Assembly: GCF_964340395.1 (NCBI RefSeq)
Contig: NC_135550.1
Coordinates: 1,302,001-1,366,000 of the forward strand
Length of the DNA: 64,000 nucleotides
Source of the DNA: Glandiceps talaboti
Lineage: Eukaryota > Hemichordata > Enteropneusta > Spengelidae
Direction of reading: 5' to 3'
The notes beneath the pieces are model-generated. The model ran no database searches. It was not told the origin of the DNA and saw only the letters and a program-made list of their open reading frames with translations. Below are positions 1 through 11,929 of this stretch, in pieces (the first letter of the stretch is position 1; every line of letters starts with the position of its first letter). The position numbers and the translations under genes were made by a program.

Positions 1-398
1 ATTTTACACAGAAGTTGGTAATGTATTGTACTTTTATACCATAGTCACCATTTTATAACAAAAATCTACTGTTATGAAAAATTGCACAAAATCTCAGAAA
101 AAAATGACTGGGAAATGCACACAAGAAAAAGAAAAAAAGAGGATTTTGAGGTTGGCTATAAGTAATTCCAGTGTCTTACAGCTGTAACCCTGGAAAATTT
201 TAATGAAGAATGAAATAAACTAGGGATCTAAAATAATTTTGAGGCAATTTGAATTTCAATTTTCTAACAAATTTACAAAGTCAACAACATTCAACTTGTT
301 CCAGTTGTGGTAGATATATATAGGGAAGAAATGTATTAATCGCCATCTTAGTTTCCGTACGGCGACAATCTCAAGTACCCGGAAGAGAGTCATTCTCA
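1..398 (+). repeat. Repeat also present at 4836-5239
   Basis: A near-identical direct copy of 4836-5239, with only a handful of substitutions or one-base indels. The two copies share everything up to the word TTCTCAGCCA and then diverge. The window starts inside this repeat, so its left end is unknown. No coding potential. Confidence 0.9.
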
Positions 399-866
399 GC
401 CATACGTTACAGTGGTAACACTCGTTCATGTTCGGTTACCTTTCACAAAGAAAACACAACGAAATGGTTGAAATGATCTTTTTTTAATTTCTTTTCATCA
501 CAACAACAAAATCTGCGTGATCAAAAGTGTTGTAAACTAAACCAGAAAGAATTATCGGACTGGCTAAACTTCCCGATGAACTGGAAGGTCCTACTACTTC
601 CAAGTAAGCCTTGATAGTACTATAGTACGTGAGAAAATCGTCTCAAACTAGCGATACAACTTTCAAAATATAACTTGACATGTCTTCATTTGTTAGAGTT
701 ATACAATTCAAGACGGGTTTTCACTCGAAAACAACAATTCTGTGAATAATGACACTCTGAACGCAGCGATTTCTCGGACGATGTTACCACTGTAACGTAT
801 GGCTGACAACGACTTGCTTCCGGGTTAGTCCCTCGTGCATACGGGTGGATTGTCGGCGATTAATAC
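333..866. repeat. Foldback element with about 85-bp inverted arms
   Basis: The left arm (333-419) and right arm (783-866) are inverted copies. The outer arm words are GTATTAATCGCC and GGCGATTAATAC. The innermost 20 bp (400-419 and 783-802) are perfect reverse complements. The loop of about 360 bp encodes nothing recognisable. This is the architecture of a foldback or MITE-like element. The 5' part of the left arm also ends the copy at 4836-5239. Confidence 0.75.
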
Positions 867-869
867 ATA

Positions 870-1680
870 CATGTACATCGTCTGATATTTTAATTCACAG
901 TGTTTTTTGTGACCGGCGCCTGTCAGCAGACTCTGCCATTTTTTTCATCATTCCATTGTATTTAAACGTTGTACTTGACATTTTGCAATATTTATAATTC
1001 TCAACAAAATACCTCAACATGCCTCTCTTCGCTCGTACTCAAAGCAGCCCCGCACGTAGTCCTGCTTGCATACGGAGGAATTCGGGACTCGATTCTGACA
1101 ATTGTCCCTCCCCCTCCGGTGTTTAGAGTCAAGTCAGTAATACAGACTCGTGCACCCGAGGACTACCCCGCGCGGTATGATCACTGACACTGATGACATG
1201 ATGAGAGAGAACCTTTTCGGATTTACATGTAAAACGGGGAAAGATACGCAAAACATAATGCAAAGTCTGAAGCCAAATTAAAGTTGTAATTATTTTAATT
1301 ATTTTTACTTGCCAAATATTTGCATTTTGGAAAGGCAAGACACGTTCATGTCGTTTAACTTTACATGTGAACTGTCGGCCATATTTAAACTTCAACCGCA
1401 TGCCTGGCATGCCCTTCCTTACGCAAGTTGTCTGAATTCTGGTTCACTGTCATTCCAAATTGCACGACAATATAGAATTAACCACAAGTTACATGTTATC
1501 TGAAAACATCACACTTTTATAGTGGGTCTGAAGTGTGATTTTAGTGAGTACTAAGAACGTCCTGTGTTGATACTCAAGATACTTGCTGTGGAAAATCGCT
1601 CGGTCGAATGAGGTCACCTTCAGCTTCTGGTCGAATCAGGATAGAGTATGCAAATGAGGATGTTGCGGATTGGCTGATAA
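870..1680. other. Stretch without a recognisable gene
   Basis: Only short, non-homologous ORFs are present (the longest about 93 codons, with no motif). No exon of UBR7 was recognised here. I see no tandem structure. Confidence 0.5.
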
Positions 1681-1681
1681 T

Positions 1682-2297
1682 GTAGAAGGGTGCAGAATTG
1701 GATTTGAAGTTTACAACCCTGTTTCGAACAAACGCTTGTCATTTGGGCGCCCAATGCGTAGAATTATGACTATAGCACATATTACATTGCTTGTTTGACG
1801 TCAATAGTGTCTTTTGAAAAGTGGCAGTTTACTTAAAGTCTCGTCGACTGATTTCCAATATGGCGTCGGTCATTATGCTCATTAACATATTCATTTTTTT
1901 TTCAAATTACAAAAAAAAAATCATAAAAAATAAAAATGAGGATGTGCTGACTTGAAATTAACAAATCTGAGTAAGCTACCCCCTGCGCATCAACACGCCA
2001 GATATCAAAGCAATCTAATAAGAGGTTTTCAAGGAGTTGATGAAAATGACATTTTATGAAAAAAAATCATAAAAAATTGAAAATGGCACAGATCAACTTG
2101 GCATGAACAAATCTGAATAGCCTCCCCCCAGGGAACATGCACACCAAATATCGAAGAATTCCGACTGTCACTTATGGAGTAGATAGTAAAAATATAAAAG
2201 TTTGACGGACACCTATGATTCACTCTACTCTCTATACCTCAATACCCACCTATACCTAAAGCTACGCTTTCAGCTTTCGCTGACAGCGGAGCTAAAA
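1682..2297 (+). repeat. Interspersed repeat family A, copy 1
   Basis: Shares extended similarity with 6951-7545 in the same orientation. Shared landmarks include CATTTGGGCGCCCAATGCGT, A-rich tracts near 1910 and 2060, and the terminal phrase CTTTCGCTGACAGCGGAGCT. Its first 200 bp also flank the pogo-like transposase at 42776-45390, in reverse orientation and split in two. Non-coding; mechanism unknown. Confidence 0.8.
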
Positions 2298-2509
2298 AGT
2301 ACAATACATTACCAACTTCTGTGTAAAATGTGTTTTATAGTGAGACATCATATGAAACCAGTAACCAATTTATTAGTATTACATCACTATTAAAACAAAA
2401 CTGCATAGTGAAGACCTGAAGAACTGAACCACTTCTACATGTCACAAAAATTAAAAATTAAATTAAAAAAAAAACCAGCGGAGCTATTCTGACCGATAGG
2501 TCGCTTGTT
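2295..2509. repeat. Left arm of a 2.6-kb inverted repeat
   Basis: About 215 bp that is the inverted copy of 4664-4869. It runs from AAAGTACAATACATTACC at the outer end to GACCGATAGGTCGCTTGTT at the inner end. The pair encloses a truncated family B repeat that itself contains a family D insertion. Confidence 0.85.
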
Positions 2510-4440
2510 TCAATATTTGTTCACTATATCTGACAAAGTACTTTCTGAGATTTAATTTTTTGGCCAAAATTTGCATACATTTTTGAATGTTTACTTACTT
2601 GCTTCCAGATGTTGTCATTTGACCAAAATATACTAGCATTTGGTTGCTCCTAAGGGTGTGGTCATGGTTGCTAGGGGCAATTGCATCAATTTGTTTTGAA
2701 AAAAATCGAGAGACATATCACGAAGTTTCAATCTTAGTGACCCAGTACTTTTTGAGATATGTTTTTAACTAAAACTCACATGTTTACACCTAATTTGTAT
2801 ATCACTGATGAGCTCATTATATGCTCAATATTTCTTCATCTATATACCCCCAGATGCATCCCCATTAAAATTTTGCCAAATCTGCTCGATAGTATTGGGA
2901 TTAAAGATTTTTTACCAAAAAGACACATTTATAATCTTAATTTGTACATTACAGATGGAATCATCATGTTATGAACAATTCTTAATCTACATGTACCGAC
3001 CTCAGAACGTTCCCAAGTTTTTGACCAAAATTTACATTTTTACAATAAAATTCTGTCACTGATGAGATCATGATGTGCTTAACATTTTTTTCATCTACTA
3101 TACACCCCTAGATGCATCCCCATCAAATTTCAGTCCAATCTGCTTAGTAGTTTTGGAATTAAAGACTTTGACCAACAAGTCATTGAAAATGACATAGTCA
3201 CCGCTATGATTGGGTTTTAAGGAACTGGCAGTTTATGTTGTCATTTTCAAACCTGGTTAATGTTGTTTGGCCTCATATGGTTGTTTATGATATCACTACT
3301 CTGTTCAAGCATGTCCGAGTTATGGCTTTGGACATGAAAACTGCGCCAACAAATGTATCACGACGAAAATGGATATGCACATGTATGTCACAGAACACTG
3401 TGCCATGTCTGAGTTATGGCTTTGGACATGGAAAATTCGCAAACAAAATGGCTGCAAGGCAGCCATATTGGATCGTATCACGACAACAATGAATATGCAC
3501 ATGTATGTCATAGAACACTGTCCTAATACCAACTTTGAATGAGATCTGTTCAAGCATGTCTGAGTTATGGCTTTGGACAGGGAAAATTCGCAAACAAAAT
3601 GGCTGCCAGGCAGCCATATTGGATCGTATCACGACAACAATGAATATGCACATGTATGTCATAGAACACTGTCCTAATACCAACTCTGAATGAGATCTGT
3701 TAAAGCGTGTCTGAGTTATGGCTTTGGACATGGAAAATTCGCAAACAAAATGGCTGCCAGGCAGCCATATTGGATCGTATCACGACGAAAATGGATACAT
3801 GTATGTCATAGAACACTGTCCTAATACCAACTTTGAATGAGATCTGTTAAACATGTCTCAGTTATGGCTTTGGACAGGGAAAATTCGCAAACAAAATGGC
3901 TGCTAGGTGGCCATATTGGATCGTATCATGAAACAAATTGACGTGCATATGTATGTCATAGTATGTTGCCCCTGTACCAAGTTTGAAAAAAATTGGTCCA
4001 GGCATCTCCAAGAAACGGCTCTGGACGGGCGGACGGACGAACTGAACCCAATCCATAAGTCCCCGTCCGGACAGAGGACTAAAAAGACACATTTCTAGCC
4101 CTAACTACTAATGGGATCCATCATGTTCCCACCAAATTTCAGACCAATTTGCCATGTATTTTTTGAGTTTAAGTTTTCTGACCAAAAATCACACTTTTTG
4201 ACCCAAATCACACACCGGTGATAAGATCATCTTGATTTGAACAATTTCCCAACTAGACACCACAGGTGGTATACCCACCAAATATCATGGCGATAAGTCT
4301 TGCGGTTTTTGACTTTAAGTTGTTTACACACACAGACACACACAGACACACATAGACAGACAAGACAGACAGACACTTAGCCTCCTGCACTACTGAACTT
4401 TATCAGTTCAGTTGTGCTAAAAACTGTAAGGTACTTTTAT
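2510..4440 (+). mobile_element. Family B repeat, 5'-truncated copy, interrupted by family D
   Basis: The 3' half of the family B repeat described at 40600-41895. It begins near the last internal monomers and reaches the usual tail, with a CA-rich microsatellite at 4325 and the terminal TTCAGTTGTGCTAAAA near 4410-4425. Family D sequence (about 3190-4080) splits it inside the phrase that elsewhere reads GACCAAAAAGACACATTT. Non-coding. Confidence 0.75.
3190..4080 (+). mobile_element. Family D minisatellite-bearing element, copy 1
   Basis: Starts AGTCACCGCTATGATTGGG, ends near CCCCGTCCGGACAGAGGACT, and is built mainly of about five tandem copies of a roughly 140-bp unit containing GTCTGAGTTATGGCTTTGGA and GCAGCCATATTGGATCGTAT. 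Related copies lie at 14830-15606 and, reversed, at 18149-18888. ORFs of 60-105 codons on the minus strand repeat with the unit and are not taken as genes. No transposase, so it would be non-autonomous. Confidence 0.75.
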
Positions 4441-4663
4441 AGCACATGTGATTTGCTATGGTTAATGTGTGTACTAAATTATATTGAAATTGAAATATGC
4501 ATTCAGAAGATATTATATAGCATTATTACCAAAAATTATCAATTATGCAAAGTATTCATTAAATCTTCAAGCTAAATCAACTTTATAAGACATATTGATA
4601 ATGTATGTACCAAATTATATTGTATTTGAAGAATGCGATCCAAAGATATAACACCTAATTACT

Positions 4664-4869
4664 AACAAGCGACCTATCGGTCAGAATAGCTCCGCTGTGT
4701 TTTTTTTTAATTTAATTTTTTATTTTGGTGACATGCAGAAGTGGTTCAGTTCTTCAGCTCTTCACTATGCAGTTTTGTTTTAGCGATGCAATAAAGTGGT
4801 TAGTGGTTTCATATGATGTCTCACTATAAAACACATTTTACACAGAAGTTGGTAATGTATTGTACTTTT
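4664..4869. repeat. Right arm of the 2.6-kb inverted repeat
   Basis: Inverted partner of 2295-2509, from AACAAGCGACCTATCGGTC to GGTAATGTATTGTACTTTT. It continues directly into the direct repeat shared with positions 1-398. Confidence 0.85.
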
Positions 4870-5239
4870 ATACCATAGTCACCATTTTATAACAAAAATC
4901 TACTGTTATGAAAAATAGCACAAAATCTCTGAAAAAAATGACTGGGAAATGCACACAAGAAAAAGAAAAAAAAGAGGATTTTGAGGTTGGCTATAAATAA
5001 TTCCAGTGTCTTACAGCTTTAACCCTGGAAAATTTTAATGATGAATGAAATAAACTATAGGGATCTAAAATAATTTTGAGGCAATTTGAATTTCAATTTT
5101 CTAACAAATTTACCAAGTCAACAACATTCAACTTGTACTAATTGTAGTAGATATATATAGGGAAGAAATGTATTAATCGCCATCTTAGTTTCCGTACGGC
5201 GACAATCCCAAGTACCCGAAAGAGAGTCATTCTCAGCCA
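4836..5239 (+). repeat. Direct copy of the repeat at 1-398
   Basis: Same sequence and orientation as the left edge of the window. It ends at TTCTCAGCCA, after which it continues with AATTCAGGGTTCGACAC rather than the foldback arm seen at 398-419. Confidence 0.9.
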
Positions 5240-6950
5240 ATTCAGGGTTCGACACTGGAGTAAAAAAGTCACTATCCCACAGGACTAGGAAAATTGATAA
5301 CGTAGTAGTCCTGCAAAAAAATTTGGTGGTCCTATCTTTAAGTGCTTTCGCTTGTTCACTTAGGCTCTTCATCTTTCTTAGTTTTTGCTCTACTTCTAAT
5401 TCACTTTTCCAAACCCCATATTTATTTCAAACCCTGTGTTGTAATTGAACTGTCTATTTCTTTGTAGTTGTTTGTGCATCATCAACTCCTTACTGTAATT
5501 TTATTCTCTTTTTTATGTTTTGGAGCTTCTTCTCTTTTTTTGTTGCTTTCTGTGAGTATTTTGTCTTAATTGGGGGGGGGGGAGTAATAAGATATTATGT
5601 GGTCTTACTTCTAGCTTAAATAGTACATAACATTTCTGGTACACATTGATCTGACTATTGCATTTTTAAAAGACAAAAAATTACCTTCCCATAGAGCAAG
5701 TCTTTATGGTGTTGTCCTTAGTGCATACTAGAATGTATTTACAACATAAAAATAAATAAATTTGAAGGTTATCAGCAGTTACAGCAAAATTTTGTTACTA
5801 ATTACATGTACAAGTCACTTCGTCTATTTTCGTGTCTATGTACTTCCGGGTTGACATAAACGTTAAACGTGATACAGTCGGCCCTATAATTACTAAGAAA
5901 TGACAAAACCGTTCGCAAAATAAAGTTCAGGATTTTAATTTTTCAAACTGAATATCAATATCCACTACACATTCAATAACTGGTTTCGTGTATTTAGAAA
6001 TGTGCCCCAAAACATGAACACGGAACACGGAATCGTGTCAGTGTTACTAGCCAAGTTAGCAGTTTCATTGTAGGCTGTAAGTTGTACCGGTAAAAAAAAC
6101 GATCATCACATCATGTAGGAAGTACAAAAACATAGAACACGTTGTTTTCTTGCTGAATAAACTCACTGAAATAACAACACGGTCAAATTGTGTCTTCGAT
6201 TTTGACAGCCACCATTATGATTGAGCTTCACTTAGTTCCGTTGAACATGGCCGGGCCTGGGCGAACGCCGACATTCAATTTGTACAGCGTTTTTACAAAG
6301 GGAGCTCGTCAATAACCTACCGAATAATTAACTCAGAAACGTAGTTTAAATACTAACTGATCTAAAAATTACTGTTTAGAAAGACTACGCATCCGTACAT
6401 AAATACGAATGCGACAAAGATTTCAACTTCACTTGTTACAGTGTGGAGGCCAGCCTTACCCTTATTATACACATATCATCGTACAACTAATTTTATTGGC
6501 TATAATATTTATATATAGCTACATTTGAAAGGTCTCACTTGATTGGCTCACCCTTCGCTATTCCCGTTTTCAAGAGACAGAATGAAGTGCCACGTAGTAC
6601 AGCAATGGCGCGAGATCGCCTGTTGGACGACTTTCCCACCGGGTGTGCTTTTCGAAAACTACACAACACATGATAAGCTTTTATGACACGGAATCATAGA
6701 AAATCTACCCCGTTTCCAAACTAATCGTAATTTTATCACGAATAGACAACCGGAGTTGGTCAAAATAGCAAATTAAAAATCAAATGAATTTTACTATGAC
6801 CGTGAATTCATATAGCCGGTGGTTTGAATTCTGAGCTCCCTAATATATGTATACCTATCGAAAAGACACTATCCCGTCGGACTACCTGCAATGGGTATTT
6901 TAGTAACCTCTCACTTGATCATGAGGTGCATATACTGGAATGAACCATTC
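5240..6950. other. Stretch without a recognisable gene
   Basis: Contains a G10-11 run at 5573-5583 and no ORF with recognisable homology. The phrase CACTATCCCACAGGACTA near 5267 recurs loosely as ACACTATCCCGTCGGACTA near 6866, which may mark the two sides of an old element, but I could not define its ends. Confidence 0.4.
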
Positions 6951-7545
6951 TGTAGGAGGGGTGGAGAATTTGGATTGAAGTTTACAACCCTTTTTCGAAC
7001 AAATATTTGTCATTTGGGCGCCCAATGCGTATAATTAAGTCTATAGCACATATTACATTGCTTGTTTGACATCAATAGTGTCTTTTGAAAAGTTGCACTT
7101 TACCTAAAGTCTCGTGGACTGATTTCCAATATGGCGTCGGTCATAATGCTCATTAACATATTCATTTTTTTTTTCAAAATACAAAAAAAAAAATCATAAA
7201 AAATAGAAGAGAAGACTTGAAATTAACAAATCTAAGTAAGCTACCCTCTGTGCATCAACACACCAGATATCAAAGCAATCTGACTTAAAGTATATGAGGA
7301 GTTGATAAAAATGTCATTTTTGGAAAAAAAAATCATAAAAAATTGAAAATGGCAAAGATCAACTTGGCATGAACAAATCTGAATAGCCTCCCCCCAGGGA
7401 ACATGCACACCAAATATCAAAGTATTCTGGCTGTTACTTTCAGAGAAGATAGTGAAAATATAAAAGTTTGACGGACACCTATACACTCTATACAACCTAT
7501 ACCTTAAGCTACACTTTCAGCTTTCGCTGACAGCGGAGCTAAAAA
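6951..7545 (+). repeat. Interspersed repeat family A, copy 2
   Basis: Second copy of the 1682-2297 repeat, with the same landmarks and the same terminal phrase CAGCGGAGCTAAAAA. The flank CTGGAATGAACCATTCTGTA just to its left is also shared with the right flank of the pogo-like element near 45345-45365, so the family extends further left than copy 1 shows. Confidence 0.8.
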
Positions 7546-7885
7546 CCATTAGCTACATATATGCAAATGACTAATTAATGTTCATTGGATGTTTACCAAA
7601 ATCTAATCAGTTCTTTTCATTACCATATGGAAGATATGTATAATAAGTTTCATTAGAATCGATGCAGCAGATAATGTGCCCACAGACAAACGTCACACGG
7701 TGTTGAAAAGGCTGTCATAATGAATGCGTACACCAGAACGAGGCTCTTCAGTAAGGCATTATTGCATAACTTACCACCAGACAGTAAGTCAGATGGTGAA
7801 AAGCCTGGAATTTCATACAGATGCACACAGAATCCGCAAATTAAAGATGTCATATACAGTTTACAATGAGCATAGATAGACATAC

Positions 7886-7947
7886 CTTGCCTTGTTCTGC
7901 AAACTTTCTCAGATACTCTTTCAGCTCAGTTTTCATGTCATTATAGC
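7886..7947 (-). CDS. UBR7: UBR7 exon h (C-terminal helix)
   Basis: A 62-bp exon that completes the split Gly codon and reads YNDMKTELKEYLRKFAEQGK, matching the YNDLKTELKDYL segment near the UBR7 C terminus. Acceptor CCCCAAG and donor GTATGT; phase 0 at its 3' end. Human UBR7 has about 30 more residues after this point, so at least one more exon is expected. I could not find it between 1 and 7885, and it probably lies left of the window or has diverged. Confidence 0.92.
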
Positions 7948-9880
7948 CTTGGGGGATAAAAGAAGAATATAAGTTTGATGTATCTGAATATATAGCAATA
8001 CTGTTGTTACAACATTGCAATATTCACAGAGACATTGAACTCTACATGTACAGTTATAACTTATATAAGCCCTTCAGACTCACAGTGCCTAGCTAGACCA
8101 GATTTAAACTGAATGCCTTCCATAAGGGTATAGTCTTGCAATTTCATGATTTATGCAAGAAATTTATTGTCAACAATGTTGTTCAAATGCCCGCCTCCTA
8201 TTCTCAGCACAGGAAAGCTTGCCATCCTTGACTTCACTTGGCTTTCGTGATCCCCTACATGCACGGGATATGCACACCCGTTTCCTTGGCAAATAATTGT
8301 ACGAAATTCAAACCAACGCCATATTTTCTGAGCAGTAACTCGGAAATAGTGAAAGTGGCAGTTCTTGTTTGGCTATCAGATAGGCAATATAATTCTTTAT
8401 TTTCAATTCTGCTATTTTGTTACCACCCTTTAAGTACTACGGTAGTTATACCGAAAGCTTTCACCAAGGGACTGGATGCCTCTGGTCTCAAAATATATGT
8501 CTTTGAATTCGCTTGAACGTGTGTCACCAAAATGGAGTGTTCCATTAAAGTTTGTTTGTTTTTCAACCAATTTTCCCTGTTCCAACATGAAATCAGACTT
8601 CTTTTTCGAGAATTAGCAATATCGACACCATTCTCACTAAATACTGCCATCTATTAGGTACTTCCTGTTTTCACTGGTATAGATGTTCATCCATTCAAAT
8701 TGTTCAAGCCATTGTGCCATTTTACATCTTAAGGTTTTCCAGACTGTGGCTATTTATCTTTTGAAGCCACCACATTTGAAACATCACCTGTTGTCTTGTT
8801 GCGAATAGCGGGTTGTTCATCATTTCCAATGTCTGGGGCAGACCTGAGGAGCCAATGAAAAGACCAGAAAAGGGCAAATTGTGTCGGAATCAAAGACTTG
8901 CCGACATAGTCATGTCAAACAATAAATGTATCAAATTTCAGTACACTGCTCACGTGAATGGTCGTCCATTGTTATCTAAAGGAAGTGTCAATCAAATCTA
9001 ACGTCAACAACTTTGTCTTCACATTGGAGTCAGAGCATGTCAGTCAGAGTCTACATGTACACTGTGACGTATAAATTACTTGCGAGGGTGACCTTCAAAA
9101 TTGTCGGTAAAATGCTGGTATATGTGAAATTTCACCGTTTATATACCAGTAAATTTAGAATGTCACCTGCTGAACTCCAATAATTATTAATATTTTACTG
9201 GCATTGGCAAAGTTTTCATCAGCAACTTTCTAGACTGCTTGGACTATTGAAAAAAGTAAAAACAATATTTTCAATTTTAAAATAGTGAAGAGATTGAATG
9301 AAGTTTTGTAGGTGAAATCTCCAGCATGATTGCCTGCAGATGCGATCTTACGGCCAACCACACATGTAATAATGGGAAGCTTTTATAGAAAGTTGTAGCA
9401 TAGATCTCATGGTGGGCGTGTTTAAGGCCAAGAAAAAGAAAAGAATTGTTTTCTGGTGAGTTTGCATCACTTAAATACCCCGCCTAGATCATATTTCTTG
9501 TGTTTGTCCTGCCAATGCAGACTGCAGATCCAAGGGAAAATAAAAAATAACTATCCCTACATTAACTCTTGTGATGCCGTGTCATGGATATCCACAACGT
9601 AGCACTTCCACATTCTAGGACACGTCGTTGATATCAATGACAACAGAGTAATTTGCATATGCTGTCAATAAAGTGATTATCGTTGTCCCGCTCTTATGCC
9701 CATAATAAGTAATGAACACGATGTTATCCCGTTAAATATTGAATTATTCAGGCCGGAAACAGTCACATGTTCGATTTCTTTCACTTTTTGCCACTGAATG
9801 CAAATAGCACCTACTTAGCAATGCCTAATATGGATGTTGACCTTCGACATTATGAATATGAATATATAATTTGTGTCATC
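7948..9880. other. UBR7 intron g-h, unassigned part
   Basis: No recognisable coding sequence; the longest ORFs (about 92 codons at 8238-8516) show no motif. The phrase near 8098 (CCAGATTTAAACTGAATGCC) resembles one near 52875, next to another family C copy. Confidence 0.4.
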
Positions 9881-10285
9881 ACACCACTTTAGGCAACATT
9901 TCCTGACCAGAAACAACAACTTTCTTTTGTGTGGCCATGGCATCTAATTACCAAAAATATGCCAATAACTTATTAAAAATAAAAGCTAAATCAATAATAT
10001 TTTCAGGACAGATGGGCTATGGTATCGCAAATGTATGTACCAAGTTATCATGATTTTGAAGCATGCATTCTTGAGATATAGCCTAATTACCGAAAAACCA
10101 TTAATTATGATAATTGCTCATTAATATTCATGACATGTTTACCAAATCAGTTCTTGCCATTATCCTATGGAACATGTGTGCCGAATTTTGCTTGAATTGA
10201 GCCAGTCATTTTTTTAGAAATGGTGATAGAGACACACACAAACACAGACTTTTCACCCCTAATACATATCCTTCCATAAGGAATG
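9880..10285 (+). repeat. Family C AT-rich repeat, copy 1
   Basis: Matches 53080-53455 over about 370 bp. Shared words are AAAAATATGCCAATAACTTA, ATATTTTCAGGACAG and GATATAGCCTAATTACCGAAAA. It ends in CCTTCCATAAGG, where the other copy has CCTTCCTTACGGAAG. Non-coding. Confidence 0.75.
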
Positions 10286-11560
10286 AAAAAATACCGCCAA
10301 TGGAGTTGTAGCACAACTGTACAGTTTTTAAAAATGTTTATCCATATGCTAGTCCATGCTAACAATAAATGTTCATTTGTTGAATGACTATCCAGTTGCC
10401 TATCCAACCATGTTGCTATCTTTACGGTATGCTATCATTTGGCTGTTGCTATGGGCGTGGTCATGTTGTTAGATATATTTGCATACATTTTGTATGTTTT
10501 TGTTCACTTGTCAAGAAATGAATTCCTGATATAATCTTTGCAATGTACGTGATCATTTGGCTGTTGCTATGGGTGTGGTCTTGTTGCTAGGCATATTTAC
10601 ATACATTTATGAATGTTTATTCAATTGTCTATTAATCCCGGTTGTTATCTTCGCAATATATATGATCATTTGGTTGTTGCTATGGGCGTGGTCTTGTTGC
10701 TAGGCACATTTGCATATATTTTTTGAATGTATATTCATTTGCCTTTCTATTCCTGTTGTTATCTTTGCAATATACGTGATTATTTGGCTGTTGCTATGGG
10801 CCTGGTCTTGTTGCTAGGGTAGTTGCATACATTTTTTGAATGTTTACTCATTTGCCTACCAGATGATGTTGTTATTTGACCAAAATATATTGCCATTTGG
10901 TTGTTGCTAAGGGTGTGGATATGGTCGATAGGGCAAGTTTTGTCAAAATGTTTTGAAGAAAATCTGCAGAATAACACTTTCAGAAACATCTCACCAATAT
11001 TCAGACTCGGTGACCAAGTACTTTTTGAGATATAAGTTTTTGACCAAAAATGAACATTTTTACACCTAATTTGCATATATCTCATGGAATTATTGTGTGC
11101 TTCATATTTCTTCGTCCATACATTCCTAGATGCATTCCCATTAAATTTCAGCCGAACATGCTCAGTAGTTTTGGAATTATAGATTTGTAACCAAAAAGAC
11201 ACATTTTTAGCCCTAATTTGCATATCACTGATGGAATCATGATGTCATGAACAAATCTTACTTTACACCCCCTTAAGAATGTTCCCACCAAATTTCGCAC
11301 CAATCTGCCCAGTAGTTTCTGAGTTTAAGTTTTTTGACCAAAAATCATTTTTTGACCCAAATCACACACCTGTGATGCGATCATTTTGATTTGAACAATT
11401 TCCCAACTAGACACCCAAGGTAATGGACCCACCAAATATCATGGCAATCGGTTTAGCAGTTTTTGACTTTAAGTTGTTTACACACAAACACACAAACACA
11501 CACACACACACACACACACAGGTGCCAGGCGATCCCTATAGCACTACTGAACCTCAGTAC
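10286..11560 (+). mobile_element. Family B element, near full length
   Basis: Head phrase GCCAATGGAGTTGTAGCACAA, then internal tandem monomers of about 110 bp (core TTGGCTGTTGCTATGGGCGT), then a unique half and a CA microsatellite at 11486-11520, ending at CACTACTGAACCTCAGTA. It abuts family C at 10285. See 40600-41895 for the fuller description. Confidence 0.8.
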
Positions 11561-11929
11561 TGGGAGGATGGAACTAGTAAATATCATTTCCAATGAAAGC
11601 ATGTTTTGCAGATACAGCAAAATGTTTTACAATTTGAATTGCAGTATGAATTTATTGTTTACTTGTATGGATGTTATGGTACATGAAGTAGCTACATGGG
11701 ACAGGTTATTCATTTTCTCATTTTGCATCAAGAAATTTCATTTGAGTGTGGAAGGGGTAATTAACATGAATTGAAGGAATTACATATGTTTCTTGTGTGT
11801 CAGTTTTGAAATGACATGGCCCCTTTAAGAAATCTAGTGTCAACTACTACCAGCACATTACTTGCCAAACTCATAACGACAACTATACGGTAGACCTCTG
11901 CTGCACACAAATGTTCGTGACACATGTAC

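Noticed and set aside
3320-4092. Minus-strand ORFs with the recurring peptide NRSHSELVLGQCSMTYMC
   Set aside because: They follow the 140-bp period of family D, change frame between copies and have no known domain.
5118-5372. Possible last UBR7 exon
   Set aside because: The translation has no similarity to the UBR7 C terminus and no suitable acceptor with phase 0.
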